From Hydrangea macrophylla (lineage: Eukaryota > Streptophyta > Magnoliopsida > Cornales > Hydrangeaceae), in contig CM066998.1 of assembly GCA_033977485.1 (NCBI GenBank), forward strand, positions 23,127,501 through 23,191,500: DNA of 64,000 nt, given 5' to 3'. The position numbers and the translations under genes are program-made. The notes below the pieces were generated by a model, which made no database searches, was not told where the DNA came from, and saw only the letters and a program-made list of their open reading frames with translations. Below, piece after piece: positions 46,654 to 56,531 of the stretch. The first letter of the stretch is position 1. Each line of letters begins with the position of its first letter.

Positions 46654-47744
46654 TGCACGTGGTCAATAAGATGAAGTAGCATGAAAATAAGTCATGGCCC
46701 CATATTTTCAGGACACGTCATTCCTCATTTGGCATAAGCACTTAATTTTAGTGGATTGAGACGTTACACTACGTAAGTATGATGACGTGATATGACGGAA
46801 TCACGGTACAACATATTACTAAGTGTTCAAACAACTACTTATTCATATATACACATCGTCATATTTATTAATTAATAAAAATGAAAAAAAAAAATCATCT
46901 ACACTTACTAGTGCTGTGGATCTAATTTTTTTTAAGCTTTAAATACATTTTAACACCTTTTGCTTTTTGTAAAATTTTATTTTGGATCCTCCATTGTTAA
47001 TTGCGTTGTTTAAAGCCCTCAATTTTTAAATAATTTTAATTAAGAGCAATCATTAACATATATAATAGTTGAAGGTCTTAAATAATTGTCCTAAATTGAA
47101 AGTGATCGGCCTCAAAAATGTCCTAAACCTAAACTGCTGTAAAAATCGAAGGCCTTAAATTTTGTCATTTAGAATGGAGGGTTTAAAATCAAATTATGGA
47201 AAAAATAGAGGATATGGCACATCCAATTAACTGTACACTTGAATTTTACTAAAATGTACCTCCAGGTAGATTATGGGAGCTTATTGTGCTTTGTTTGAAA
47301 GAAAACAAAAGAAAGGCAAACTAAAATTCCTAGTTTTTTTTTTTTTTTTTTTTTTCAGCAGCCTAAATAATACCAGAATATAAAAGAACTGCAAAAATAG
47401 AGCAAAACATAGAATGCCTAAACCTATTAGAGGGCACCTGAGAAGCACCGGTGCGGCAATCCGACACCCAGTACCGAGATCTAGTACGGGTGCGGGTGCC
47501 TTTAAATTAGACACACTTTGTGAGGGTGCGGTTGCTTTTCCGAAGAGTCTGTGCTTCCTAGGAGGTCACATTGGGTATCTTGAAACAAAACGCAATCTTG
47601 TAATTTAAACTTGTAGAAGAAGATGGGAAGATATGGTTAATTTTCTTCGGAAAAACGAAGTTCAACATAGAGAGATTTATAACGACAACAAATATTTTAT
47701 TGATTGGAATGATTGTCAAGTGTAATACATTCCCTGAACTAAAC
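46654..47744. other. Gene-free region
   Basis: No gene recognised. A run of about 20 T lies at 47335-47356, followed by a GC-richer block (47440-47520, GGTGCGGGTGCC) of unknown origin. ORFs at 47281-47608 overlap on both strands and show no family features. Confidence 0.5.
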
Positions 47745-48372
47745 TGTGATGATGCCGAAAATTGGTAAGAGTAATTTGGACAGAAAATTAGGCAAGAAAA
47801 GATTTATATGTGGTTCGGCCCCGTTAATGAGGTGACCTACGTCCACGGTTGCGACTGTGCGCTCTCACTAGCAGATCACCGGCGGGCCTGGTGTGCCAAC
47901 AGAGTTGGGCGGCACTACCAGTAATACCGGCCGGGTGTATGCGTGTAGATGGTGAATTCTCTTGTATATGTGTGTATGCTTAGAGAAGTGATTTTCGGAT
48001 CCCTCTAGAGAGGATAGGTGGACTCTTTTATAGATACAAGAGTCCACCCTTACAGGGTAAGTTAAGTAGATTAGGAAGCCTAATCTAATCACAATAGATT
48101 TACATGATTTTAGGAGAGTTTCCTAAGTGGTTTAGGAATCTGCTCATCCTTCCTTAACTGAATTCTGATTACATAAGGAAACTGCCGGATAAGTCCTTCC
48201 CGAGCTACGCCTCTTGGAAAGTCGCCATACCTCGCGCCCGGGCTGTTCGACTCCCCCGAGCGATCACCTTTAATAACCTCCGGGGCGTGGGCCCCAACTG
48301 TCGTCCCGTGTAGACCGGGTCATTCTGCGGACATGGTGGTTGGATTTCAACAGGACATTTCTGGACGTATCA
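47745..48372 (-). repeat. 3' LTR of the Tat element
   Basis: On the minus strand it starts TGATACGTCC at 48372, right after a PPT (AAAATGGGGGGCAGC), and ends CATCATCACA at about 47745. About 628 bp. The left limit is inferred from a TG/CA end, because only one LTR is in view. Contains TGTGGTTCGGCC and CCTACGTCCACGG blocks. Confidence 0.75.
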
Positions 48373-48373
48373 G

Positions 48374-48388
48374 CTGCCCCCCATTTTC
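48374..48388 (-). other. Polypurine tract of the Tat element
   Basis: GAAAATGGGGGGCAG on the minus strand, one base before the LTR start. Plus-strand copies of the core CTGCCCCCC recur at 50144, 53225 and 53560. Confidence 0.8.
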
Positions 48389-48550
48389 AAAGTTGAGGTG
48401 TTGTCCCATCGGGTGAAATTTGAAAATCAGGAATGACTCCAAGATGCCGCCCGGGAATAGATCGGGACTCTACCCGGATCGGGAACGATTGGGTTGAACC
48501 ATCGGGATATTGACCGAGCGGTGACCATGCGGGACCGGGATCCCTGACGC

Positions 48551-48707
48551 CACGTGTCCATGTGGCAACCGAACCATCACGTCGTGCATTCAATGCTCAC
48601 ACTTTTTGAGGCGACGCCCCACGTGCCCGAAGTGACAGTTTCGGCGGGAAACCATATGGGCCGTCCGATCAAGTCTGATCCCAGCCGTTCGCGACGCCTA
48701 TATAAGG
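48551..48707 (+). promoter_or_regulatory. Promoter of antisense unit A
   Basis: Two CACGTG G-boxes (48551-48556, 48620-48625) and a TATA box TATATAAGG (48699-48707), 121 bp upstream of the ATG at 48828. The layout and surrounding sequence (TTTTGAGGCGAC, GGCGGGAAACC, GGGCCGTCC) are shared with the promoter at 50342-50558. G-box to TATA distance is 79 bp here and 80 bp there. Confidence 0.75.
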
Positions 48708-48827
48708 GGCACCTGTTCAATCTGTTTCTTACTACAAATCAGTAACTGAATTGCCCGAGCGGTTCTTTAAAGAAAAACATTCCCGAGCTCCTTTTTCTGC
48801 TATTTTTGTTTTTCAAGCTTCCCTCAA

Positions 48828-49913
48828 ATGGCTTCTCACATCGATCTGACATCTGATAAAGGACTTAGAACTTTTCGAGAGGACTGCCACATTCCAGACG
48901 ACGTTGAAGTCCGTCCTCACATCGAAAGGGAGGAAATAGCCTTCCCTTTCGTCCTCGTTAGCAACTATCTGCTGCTTGTTGTGGGACTAAGCTTTCCTCT
49001 CCCGGTCTCCTTTTGCGACCTGCTTCAGGGGTTGCGCATTCCACTCTCCAAGTGCCGCCCAAATGTCACCCGCCTCATCTGGGGGATATCAATACTGAAC
49101 GAGCGACTTGGGTTGTTCCTCCGTTCCGTCGATGTCGGCAGGTGTTATATCCTGGGCACCGACCACGGGGGTCCTTACTTGCGCCCCGGGGCCGAGGGGA
49201 GGAACCTTGTCCAAGGCCTAGACTTTCCGAATAAGAACTGGCGGCGATACCCTTGGGTCGTGATCTCCGACAACTGGCTGAAGGACTCCACTCTCTGCCC
49301 TCCTGCGATTTTTGATCCCAACCTCTGCAAACAATCTTTTGTTGCCTTCCGTGGCGTTGCCCTTACTGCTGATGACACGGAAGCGATTGACCGAGCAATC
49401 GAGTCCGGCCTCACATTCTCGGATTTGACCGGGGATCCTGCTGGTGAGGTTGGTGGTGGGGCCTCATCTGCGGCCCCCACCGCTGCTGTCTCCGGGTCAC
49501 GCTGCTACACCCGGTCCATGGCCTCCGGGGAGCACGCCACAGGCGGGGCCGGCCCATCTGAGGGGCCATTCTCTCTGTCCACCAGTAGTGATTCATCCTC
49601 ATCCGAGGACGCGAGCCCGCCACCAGGCCCGTCCCGGAAGGGAAAAAAAACGGTCGGGGAAGGATCTCCTCCTCCGCCAAAAAGGAGTCGGGTGGAGTCC
49701 CCGGCTGAACATCGGGTGCCCATCTCTTGGACCGGCCTTTCCCTGGCTAACCTGGAGGAACGTCTTCAAGCGGTGGAGAAACAAACCGCTCACCTGCAGA
49801 CGGGATCCCTCATGCAGGAGGTGGACACCCACACCCTCGAGCTTACTGTGAAGGAGCTGGTGGCGAGGGTGGCGGCACTGGAAGAGGAAGTCAAGTCTCT
49901 GAGGGGCAAATAA
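48828..49913 (+). CDS. Antisense ORF A of the Tat element (361 aa, nuclear-type protein with coiled coil)
   Basis: Single exon, intact, on the strand opposite to pol. Residues 1-190 form a globular region with an FPFVLVSNYLLLVVGLSFPLPVSF-like hydrophobic helix, a WGISILNERLG stretch and a YPWVVISDNW block, laid out like the Transposase_28-type domain of unit B but diverged. Residues 200-300 are Ser/Pro/Gly-rich with basic patches (GPSRKGKKTV, PPPKRSRVES) that look like nuclear localisation signals. Residues 305-361 are a heptad coiled coil (LEERLQAVEKQ, LVARVAALEEEVKSL). The start is supported by the TATA box 121 bp upstream. The function is unknown; extra Tat ORFs are known as a class, but their role is not established. 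A host-gene capture is an alternative. Confidence 0.8.
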   Translation: MASHIDLTSDKGLRTFREDCHIPDDVEVRPHIEREEIAFPFVLVSNYLLLVVGLSFPLPVSFCDLLQGLRIPLSKCRPNVTRLIWGISILNERLGLFLRSVDVGRCYILGTDHGGPYLRPGAEGRNLVQGLDFPNKNWRRYPWVVISDNWLKDSTLCPPAIFDPNLCKQSFVAFRGVALTADDTEAIDRAIESGLTFSDLTGDPAGEVGGGASSAAPTAAVSGSRCYTRSMASGEHATGGAGPSEGPFSLSTSSDSSSSEDASPPPGPSRKGKKTVGEGSPPPPKRSRVESPAEHRVPISWTGLSLANLEERLQAVEKQTAHLQTGSLMQEVDTHTLELTVKELVARVAALEEEVKSLRGK

Positions 49914-49959
49914 ACTTGAAGATTCCTCACCCCGTTTTTTTTTTTCCCGGGAAACTACG

Positions 49960-50030
49960 AAAACTGCTCCCCGAGCCCTGTACAGTTTTTCTTTTAATAG
50001 CAATGAAAGGTCCTTGAGGCCAACTTTCTG
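49960..50030 (+). terminator. Likely 3' end / polyadenylation region of unit A
   Basis: CTGTACAGTTTTTCTTTTAA followed by GCAATGAAAGGTCC, matching in order the region after unit B (53233-53290: GTACACTTCTTTTAA, then AATGAAAAGGCCC). AATGAA is a plausible plant near-upstream poly(A) element. Confidence 0.5.
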
Positions 50031-50341
50031 TCACCCTGTCTTTCAAACTGTTTATTACGTCTGTACTGCACTTTGGGAAATGATCTGGGAACATCTTTGG
50101 ACCAATCTCGGAACATCTTTAGACCATTTTTGGCTGATAGCATCTGCCCCCCATTTTCGGAACTAACTGGACGTTTTCACTGGGTAAGAGTATAAAATCC
50201 ATGTCGCCTTAGAAACCGTCCGGATACATCCGAAAATAATGCTCGGGATCGGGGACACTAGTCCACACCACCCGGCAGGAAATCCGACCGGGGTAGGAAA
50301 TGGCCCGAGTGGTTAGACGGGGAACCGGGGCCCACCTGTGC

Positions 50342-50558
50342 CACGTGTCATCCTGCCAGTGGTCAAGTCAGTATTCAACGATGGCGATTAGGTCATAACT
50401 AAACCGCTCGCACGCTAACCGAACCGTCTTGTCACGCATTTAATGCGCGCGCCTTTTGAGGCGACACTTCACGTGCTCGAAGCAACATTTTGGGGCGGGA
50501 AACCGCATAAACCGTCGGATTCATCCTGATCTGGGCCGTCCACCGTCCCTATATAAGG
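50342..50558 (+). promoter_or_regulatory. Promoter of antisense unit B
   Basis: CACGTG at 50342-50347 and 50470-50475, TATA box TATATAAGG at 50550-50558. Homologous to the unit A promoter. A possible leader intron starts at a GTAAGT (50655) and could end at an AG near 50903, before the likely ATG at 51001. Confidence 0.75.
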
Positions 50559-51000
50559 AACACTCGTCCATTTCGCGGATCCCTACTGCGCGGTTTTGAG
50601 ATCGAAGAGTATTCTGAGCAAAATTCCTGAACCCCTTCTGCGCTTTAACCTTTGTAAGTCCCTCCTTTCTGAGCTTCTACTCATTGTTTTTTTCGTCTTT
50701 CCATCTCTTCTTCTTACCGGAGTGAGGCTGGAGAGATCGAGTCTGGTAGGATTCGAGCGGGAGTGGGATTTCTTCTTTTTCAGATTCTGTTCACTTTTTA
50801 AGTCGGGTGGAACCTTAATCCGGTTGAGCCAAGCAGGCATTCCTTGGGTTGCCCTGAGAGAGTGCTACTTGGTGCTGAGAAGCATCTACGTTTTGCTATT
50901 TAGGTTAGTAATGTTGCCCCCCCTGTATACCAGGCTTGGGGTTTCTGACCCGTATTTGGGTCGCAGTTTGTGTCCGTACCTCGGTGTAGGAGTACCGGAG

Positions 51001-53158
51001 ATGGAACACTCCGGTTTCAATTCTTCGTCAAGATCAAAGAACGAACGATATTGGTCGGGGTCCAACGGTGACAGTCTGGACCGGCTCCTAGCGTCCCTGT
51101 CCGATCACCAGAGCGAAGGCAGGATTCCTGCTCGCCTTTCCGACAGCGAGTCTACCCATGAGGCCCATGTTGCCTCCGTCTCGAGGGGTTCGGGTGATGA
51201 GGTGCCTAGGCAGGTTAATCCCGTTGTATTCACTTGTGACTCCACCTCCTCTGTACTGCGTTCCCAAGACCTTCCCCGGATCAGGGAGAGATATTCCCTT
51301 CCTGACGGTTGCGCCCTAGCCGCAAATCCCGGCGGCGCGCACCTTTACCAGCCAGGGTTCGTCACCCTGTTTGAGGATGCTATGATGGCAGGCCTCCGAC
51401 TACCCCTTCACCCTGTCGCCCGGGATATCCTGATCTATCTTGATATTGCTCCTGGGCAATTGGCTCCCAACGGGTGGAGATTCTTAATGGGATGCATATC
51501 GCTATGGACTCAGGTATTTGGGTACGAGCTTACCCTCCGGGAATTTTTGTGGGCCCACCGACCATTCCCTGTCCACCGGGAAGTGGGATTTTTCTCGTTT
51601 TCTACCCGTCCGGGTAGGAAAATTATTGACAAATGCCCCAGCAACAACAAAGGGTGGAAGAGCAAATTCTTCCAGGTATCTACCCTTCGTCTCTACGACA
51701 TGGCTCCGGGGACCCAGCTGAGGACATCCTGGGCCGGGGAGCTGAGGGGTAAGACCGCCTGTTCCGGCTTCGTCCTATTTTTTTTTTTTTGGTTTTTGGG
51801 AATGCGTTGGCTTACTAACCGATTTTATTCCTCTGTCCACAGCTGGCTCATCATAACCTCCTAAGATCCCTAAATTGTGCCAAGCCCGGATCTGGGGCCT
51901 AGCGGAGTTGCCCACCAGTGTTTGGAACGTGTTGTCCCGAACAGGGGATTTCATCGAGACTTATTCTCCTGAGGAGTCCGTTCCAGCTCCCAGTTTTTCA
52001 CCCCTCGTCCCTGGTGAGTTCCCAGGTTGCCTTACGTGTTGGTCCTGCAATTGTTCTTGATGCTTTTTACACTTCTAACCGTGCGATCTTGTCTTTACAG
52101 AAATGGCCCCCAAACAAAATTTGGAGCAGCTGAGGGAAAGACAGGCTGCCTCCGCCGCCACCGCTGCTGCTCGTGTGGCAGTCGCTCAAGGGAAGAGGCC
52201 CTCCGCCGAGGCCCCGGGCGGTGAGCGCCCTCTAAGGCGCATTCGGCACGGGACAACCAATCGTCCGGATCCCGTGGGGACATCAACTCCTCGGGTGTTC
52301 GCTGTGCAGGAGCCTACCATCCGGACCGGTGTTCCGTTCGGCGTACCCATGGGTGACCATGGTGAGGTCCGGGAGAGGGTGAAGTCTGCCCTTATCCCGA
52401 GCCAGGTGGAAACATGCGCCGGCCTGTCCCCCGAGGATTTCCCGGGGTGGCTATATAGCCTCTCCCATCTGGTAAATGTTCTGTCTCCCTTTAAATACTG
52501 ACCCGCTCTGCTTTTATTTACCTAACCGATCCTCCTCCTCTCCGACCCGTCTATCCTTTCGTTGCAGGTTGGCTGTATGGCCGCGGGGTCTGAGTCCCTC
52601 CTGTCTTTCCTTGCCAGGAGGGTTGGCGTCGCAGAAACTGCCCTCTCGAAGGAGCGGGAAGAACTGCAGGTAGCAAAAGTCGCCTTGGCCGCCGAGGCGA
52701 GCAAGACGAAGTCGCTGGCCTTGAGCCTGGGTACGGCTCAGGCGGATCTCCCGACTGCTCTGGCTGATCTGGAGGTTTCTCAGGCCCTCACGGCGGCAGT
52801 TGAGGCCCGGGCGAAGGCGGCAGCCGAGACACCTGCTGCAGGGGCCCTGGAGGGTGCGTTTGACGACGGCTGCTTCCAAGGCTATGAAGATCTGAAGCGG
52901 CGGGTAGCACGGGATCACCCCGAATGGGTCCTTTCGACCTATGAGGGGATTGACTCGGATTACTGGGATGTCGATGAAGATCCTGCAGTTGGTGAAGCTC
53001 CCGTGGCCGGTGAAGATCCTGCAGCCATTTCTGAAGATCCTGCGGCTATTGCTGAGGCCGCTGAGCTCGGCCCGGGCGGAGTCGTGGGGATCGGAGGACT
53101 CGCCGCACCAGGGGTGCAGATTGGGGAAACAGAAGACGTGGTCAATGTGGAAGACTGA
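51001..53158 (+). pseudogene. Antisense gene B of the Tat element (Transposase_28-like domain, four exons, one nonsense codon)
   Basis: Predicted exons 51001-51748, 51843-52013, 52101-52471 and 52568-53158. All three introns have GT-AG ends, and phases 1, 1 and 0 fit. Exon 1 has a polar N-terminus, then LYQPGFVTLFEDAMMAGL, LPLHPVARDIL, LAPNGWRFLMG and NNKGWKSKFF blocks. These are the layout of the Pfam Transposase_28 family (putative gypsy-type transposon protein). Exon 3 is basic (ERQAASAATAAARVAV, RIRHGTTNR). Exon 4 is a coiled coil (AETALSKEREELQVAKVALAAE) with an acidic EDPA-repeat tail. A TAA at 51854-51856, just inside exon 2, is the only stop seen. The frame is also open upstream to 50596. 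Splicing is inferred, not shown. Confidence 0.75.
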
Positions 53159-53861
53159 ATCCCTGGTCCTGCCTTGTGTGTTTTTATTGTAGTTTCTTTT
53201 TTTGTTTTGGGGAGGCTACTACAACTGCCCCCCAGGCTTTGTACACTTCTTTTAATTAATGAAAAGGCCCCTGAGGTCAGATTTCCCTTTCATCAACTAT
53301 TTTCCTTCTTTGCACTATGCCTCTATTCTTGCTAGTATCCGTTCGGTTTTTGGCCGACCTAACACCTGCCTTAGCAAATGCTTTAGGGCCGAGATCGACG
53401 GAACACCTAGTCTTACGAGGTTGCTCGGGGTGTATAGGAAGCATATCCTATTTTACCATCCATGCGGTATATCTCTGATCACTGTAAGTACCTAGGAGGA
53501 TTTTCCCAGCTCTTGTAGTGATCGGTGTGATTCCCTGTTTTGGCCTAGTATTCATTCCCCTGCCCCCCAAGCATTTTACTTAAGGCGGGAGGAAGTGGCC
53601 GTAGGAAACCGACCTGGGACATGGGTGGTCGCAGGGGCATTTGAAGCTTGCCATCGTCGGCCACCTAGGGGTCTGGCCCCATCGTCGGCTGGACCTAGGC
53701 GAAGCTTTTTGAGTAATCTCTTGTTTAGGTCTAGGGTCCCCATGCCCCCGAGGTTCCTGTAAAGGCGAGGGCGTGTTGGGGAGCGACCATAGGAGACCGA
53801 CCTGGAACATGGGTGGTTGCAGGGTCCTTTTGCGCCTGGGTTTGGAGCCCGAGGTCTTTCC

Positions 53862-54153
53862 CTGCATTGGGGTTAGGCCCAAGGGATTTGTTGCCTCAGG
53901 GTTAGGCCCGAGGTCTTTTCTGCCTTGGGGATAGGCCCAAGGGCTTTTGTTGCCTCGGGGTTAGGCCCGAGGTCTTTTTTGCCTTGGGGTTAGGCCCAAG
54001 GGCTTTGTTGCCTCGGGGTTAGGCCCGAGCTCTTTTCTGCCTTGGGGTTAGGCCCAAGGGCTTTGTTGCCTCGGGGTTAGGCCCGAGGTCTTTTCTGCCT
54101 TGGGGATAGGCCCAAGGGCTTTTGTTGCCTCGGGATTAGGCCCGAGGTCTTTT
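53862..54153. repeat. Tandem ~29-bp hairpin array, alternating A/B monomers (five dimers)
   Basis: Ten monomers of 28-30 bp alternate between type A, with stem arms CCTTGGG/CCCAAGG, and type B, with arms CCTCGGG/CCCGAGG, both around a GTTAGG or GATAGG loop. The dimer period is about 58-59 bp. It lies between integrase and the antisense genes. Non-coding. Confidence 0.92.
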
Positions 54154-54294
54154 GCCTGCACGGGGGACTGGCGAGAATAAAATTTCAAAGCAAACTATCC
54201 AATTTTATTTAAAAAATAATAATCTGTTACGGTTGCCCAATTAGAGCTACAAGAAAAGAATTTCCCTATAGTACTAAATTCCCGGGTTCGGGTG

Positions 54295-55525
54295 CTACTG
54301 ATAGTACTTGCGGAGGTGTTGCACATTCCAAGGATGAGTGAGGTCGTGCCCGTCCATGTTCTGTAGCCAGTAGGTTCCCGGTCTGTTGACCCGAGTCACC
54401 TTATACGGGCCTTCCCAGTTTGCCCCCAGTTTCCCGTAACTAGGGATTGGGTAGACTGGTTTACTGCTTTGAGGACGAGGTCTCCATTTGGAAACTTCAG
54501 TGATGCACCTTGCTATTGTAATACCGCGAGACCCTTTGCATGTAGGCTGCCACTTTCAAATAAGCCTGATCTCTTTTTTCTTCCACCAAGTCCAGTTCTG
54601 TCCTGAGGGCTTCTCCGTTGTCTGCATCATTGAAGTTGGCCACCCAGTATGTTGGTAGTCCGAGCTCCGTGGGGACCACTGCCTCGAAATCATAGGTTAA
54701 GGAGAACGGGGTCTCGCCTGTAGCCGCTCGGGGTATGGTGCGGTAGGCCCACAAGAGGGTTGGTAGTTCTTCAGCCCACAGCCCTTTGGCACCTTCAAGC
54801 CTTGTTTTTATTGACTGCAAGATGGTCCGGTTGGTTACCTCGGCTTGACCATTGGCTTGGGGGTGATCAGGGGAGGAGTAATGATTCAGTATCCCGTACC
54901 CCGAGCAAAACTGTCTGAAGATGAGTGTGTCAAATTGCCTACCGTTGTCACTGATCAGGACTCGGGGAATACCGAACCAGCTGAGAATGTTCCGTTCCAC
55001 AAAGCTCTCCATTTTCTTTTCGGTGATTGTGGCCAAGGGTTCGGCCTCCGCCCACTTAGTGTAATAGTCAACAGCTATCACGGTAAATTTGACTTGCCCT
55101 TTTCCTGTCGGTAAGGGACCGACGATGTCAATTCCCCACTGGGCGAATGGCCAGGGACTGTGGACTGGTGTTTGGAGTTCTCCCGGTCGGTTGATCATCG
55201 GAGAGTACCGCTGGCACTTGTCGCACCTTCGAACATACTCCTGCGAATCTCGGGCCATGGTTGGCCAGTAGTAACCTTATAATAGGGCCTTTCTGGAAAG
55301 TGCCCGACCTCCTACGTGGTTCCCGCACACACCTTCATGAATTTCGAACAGTATTGCTTGAACTTGAGTAGGATGAACGCAACGGAGGTACGGGATAGTG
55401 AATCCCCTCTTGTAGAGGACACCGTCGAGAATGTGGTAACGGGCCGCCCGATACCTGATCCGCCTTGCTTCCTCTTTGTCGTCTGGCAGCCTCCCTATTG
55501 TCAAGAATGTCACGAGTGGATCCAT
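54295..55525 (-). pseudogene. Integrase of the Tat element
   Basis: The frame starts with LYKRGFTIPYLRCV, then the HHCC finger (HEGVCGNHVGGR...CDKCQRY) interrupted by one TAA near 55275, then the core in 55258-54497 with WGIDIVGPLPTGKGQVKF (Asp), LISDNGRQFD (Asp) and QANGQAEVTNR (Glu), so all three catalytic residues are kept. The C-terminal end (GPYKVTRVNRPGTYWL, HPWNVQHLRKYY) is found after frame changes and stops at 54295-54297. The SPWPFAQWGID and KWAEAEPLATITEKK blocks are typical of Tat integrases. Confidence 0.95.
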
Positions 55526-56020
55526 CTAGCTGGGTCCCTGAGTGACCGGGTCGACCTCCATGCCCTCTGAGTTGATCACACTTGGCTCGGGTAGGAATTG
55601 TATCCTTATCCCGGGCAAGTCTGACTCAGATGACGAGGCGAGGCGAGCCAGTCGGTCAACTCTGGTGTTTTCTTCTCTAGGTATCTGGGTGATGGAGAAT
55701 CCTCGGAGCTGTTTGGAAATCGCCCGGACGAGGGCCAAGTAGGCTATCATGCTATCTTCCCGTGCTTCATATTCTTGGTTTACCTGGTTGACCACGAGCT
55801 GGGAGTCACTGTAGCCCTGGACCTGTTGCGCACTCATTGAGATGGCTAACTATAACCCGACCAATAGGGCTTCGTACTCGGCCTCGTTGTTGGAGGCACG
55901 AAACCCAAACCTTAAAGCATATTCAAGCTGGATGCCGTCGGGGGTAGTCAGGATGATTCCGGCCCCACTACCTTGCTGGTTAGAAGAGCCATCGACATGT
56001 AGTACCCAAGTTGGGATGCC
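55526..56020 (-). pseudogene. Second (archaeal-type) RNase H of the Tat element
   Basis: HVDGSSNQQGSGAGI (first catalytic Asp), NNEAEYEALLVGL (Glu), a TAG near 55854, then YSDSQLVVNQVNQEYEARED (Asp) and IPREENTRVDRLARLAS. All three catalytic acids remain. An extra archaeal-type RNase H placed after the original one is an established mark of the Tat lineage. Confidence 0.92.
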
Positions 56021-56039
56021 AGTGTGTAATCCGGGTGGT

Positions 56040-56531
56040 AAGGCCGGAGGCTCGGGCTCTTCGATCGGGTCTTCTGGATACGTAAACTCGACCAGAAAAT
56101 CTGCGACGGCTTGTCCCTTGATGGCCGTCCGGGGTCAGTAAGTTACTTCAAATTCTTCCAATTCCAAGGCCCACTTGACGAGCCTCCCGGATGTGTCTGG
56201 CCGAGAGATAATTCTACGGAGTGGCTGATCGGTAAGGACTACAATGGCATGGGCCTGGAAGTACGGGCGGAGCCTTCGGGCTGAGGTGATGAGGGCGAAG
56301 GCCAGCTTCCAATTCGGGAGTAACGGCTCTCCGCGCCCTGTAATGCCCGGCTGGTGTAGTATACTGGAAATTGTATCCCGTGCTCATCCCGAATAAGTGC
56401 TGAGCTAACCGCTGATAGTGACACTGCCAAGTACAAGAACAATTCCTCTCCGGGCAAGGGTGTTGAGAGTAGTGGAGGAGAGGCCAGATATTTCTTCAGT
56501 TCCTGGAATGCCTCCTGTGGATATTGCAGGT
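56040..56531 (-). pseudogene. End of RT and original RNase H of the Tat element, truncated
   Basis: From the right: QEAFQELKKYLASPPLL (RT-RNase H connection), then GEELFLYLAVSLSAVSSALIRDE and VYYTSRALQGAESRY. A frameshift near 56325 is followed by KLAFALITSARRLRPYFQAH, VVLTDQPL and LVKWALELEEFEVTY, and a stop near 56140. The LYLAVS motif lacks the first catalytic Asp, as expected for the degenerate RNase H of this lineage. The coding sequence ends abruptly at 56531, where the next element begins; the rest of RT is missing. Confidence 0.9.

Larger units (their letters stand above)
47745..56531 (-). mobile_element. Tat-lineage Ty3/gypsy retrotransposon, 3' half, with antisense genes
   Basis: Minus-strand order: end of RT and RNase H (56531-56150), second RNase H of archaeal type (about 56010-55560), integrase (55525-54295), tandem hairpin array, two plus-strand genes, PPT (48374-48388) and 3' LTR (47745-48372). 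The dual RNase H and extra antisense ORFs between integrase and 3' LTR are established traits of the Tat lineage (Grande, RIRE2, Retand type). The gag, protease and most of RT are beyond the insertion at 56532, probably outside the window. The TSD cannot be checked. Confidence 0.88.

Noticed and set aside
47335..47356. Poly-T run as the tail of a LINE or SINE on the minus strand
   Set aside because: No SINE A/B boxes, RT or target duplication was found next to it.
49175..50003. Several overlapping ORFs on the minus strand and other plus frames over antisense unit A
   Set aside because: GC-rich shadow frames of the 361-aa ORF; no start context or homologous features.
54845..56141. Plus-strand ORFs at 54845-55114, 55316-55742 and 55842-56141
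   Set aside because: Antisense shadows of the integrase and RNase H coding frames on the minus strand.
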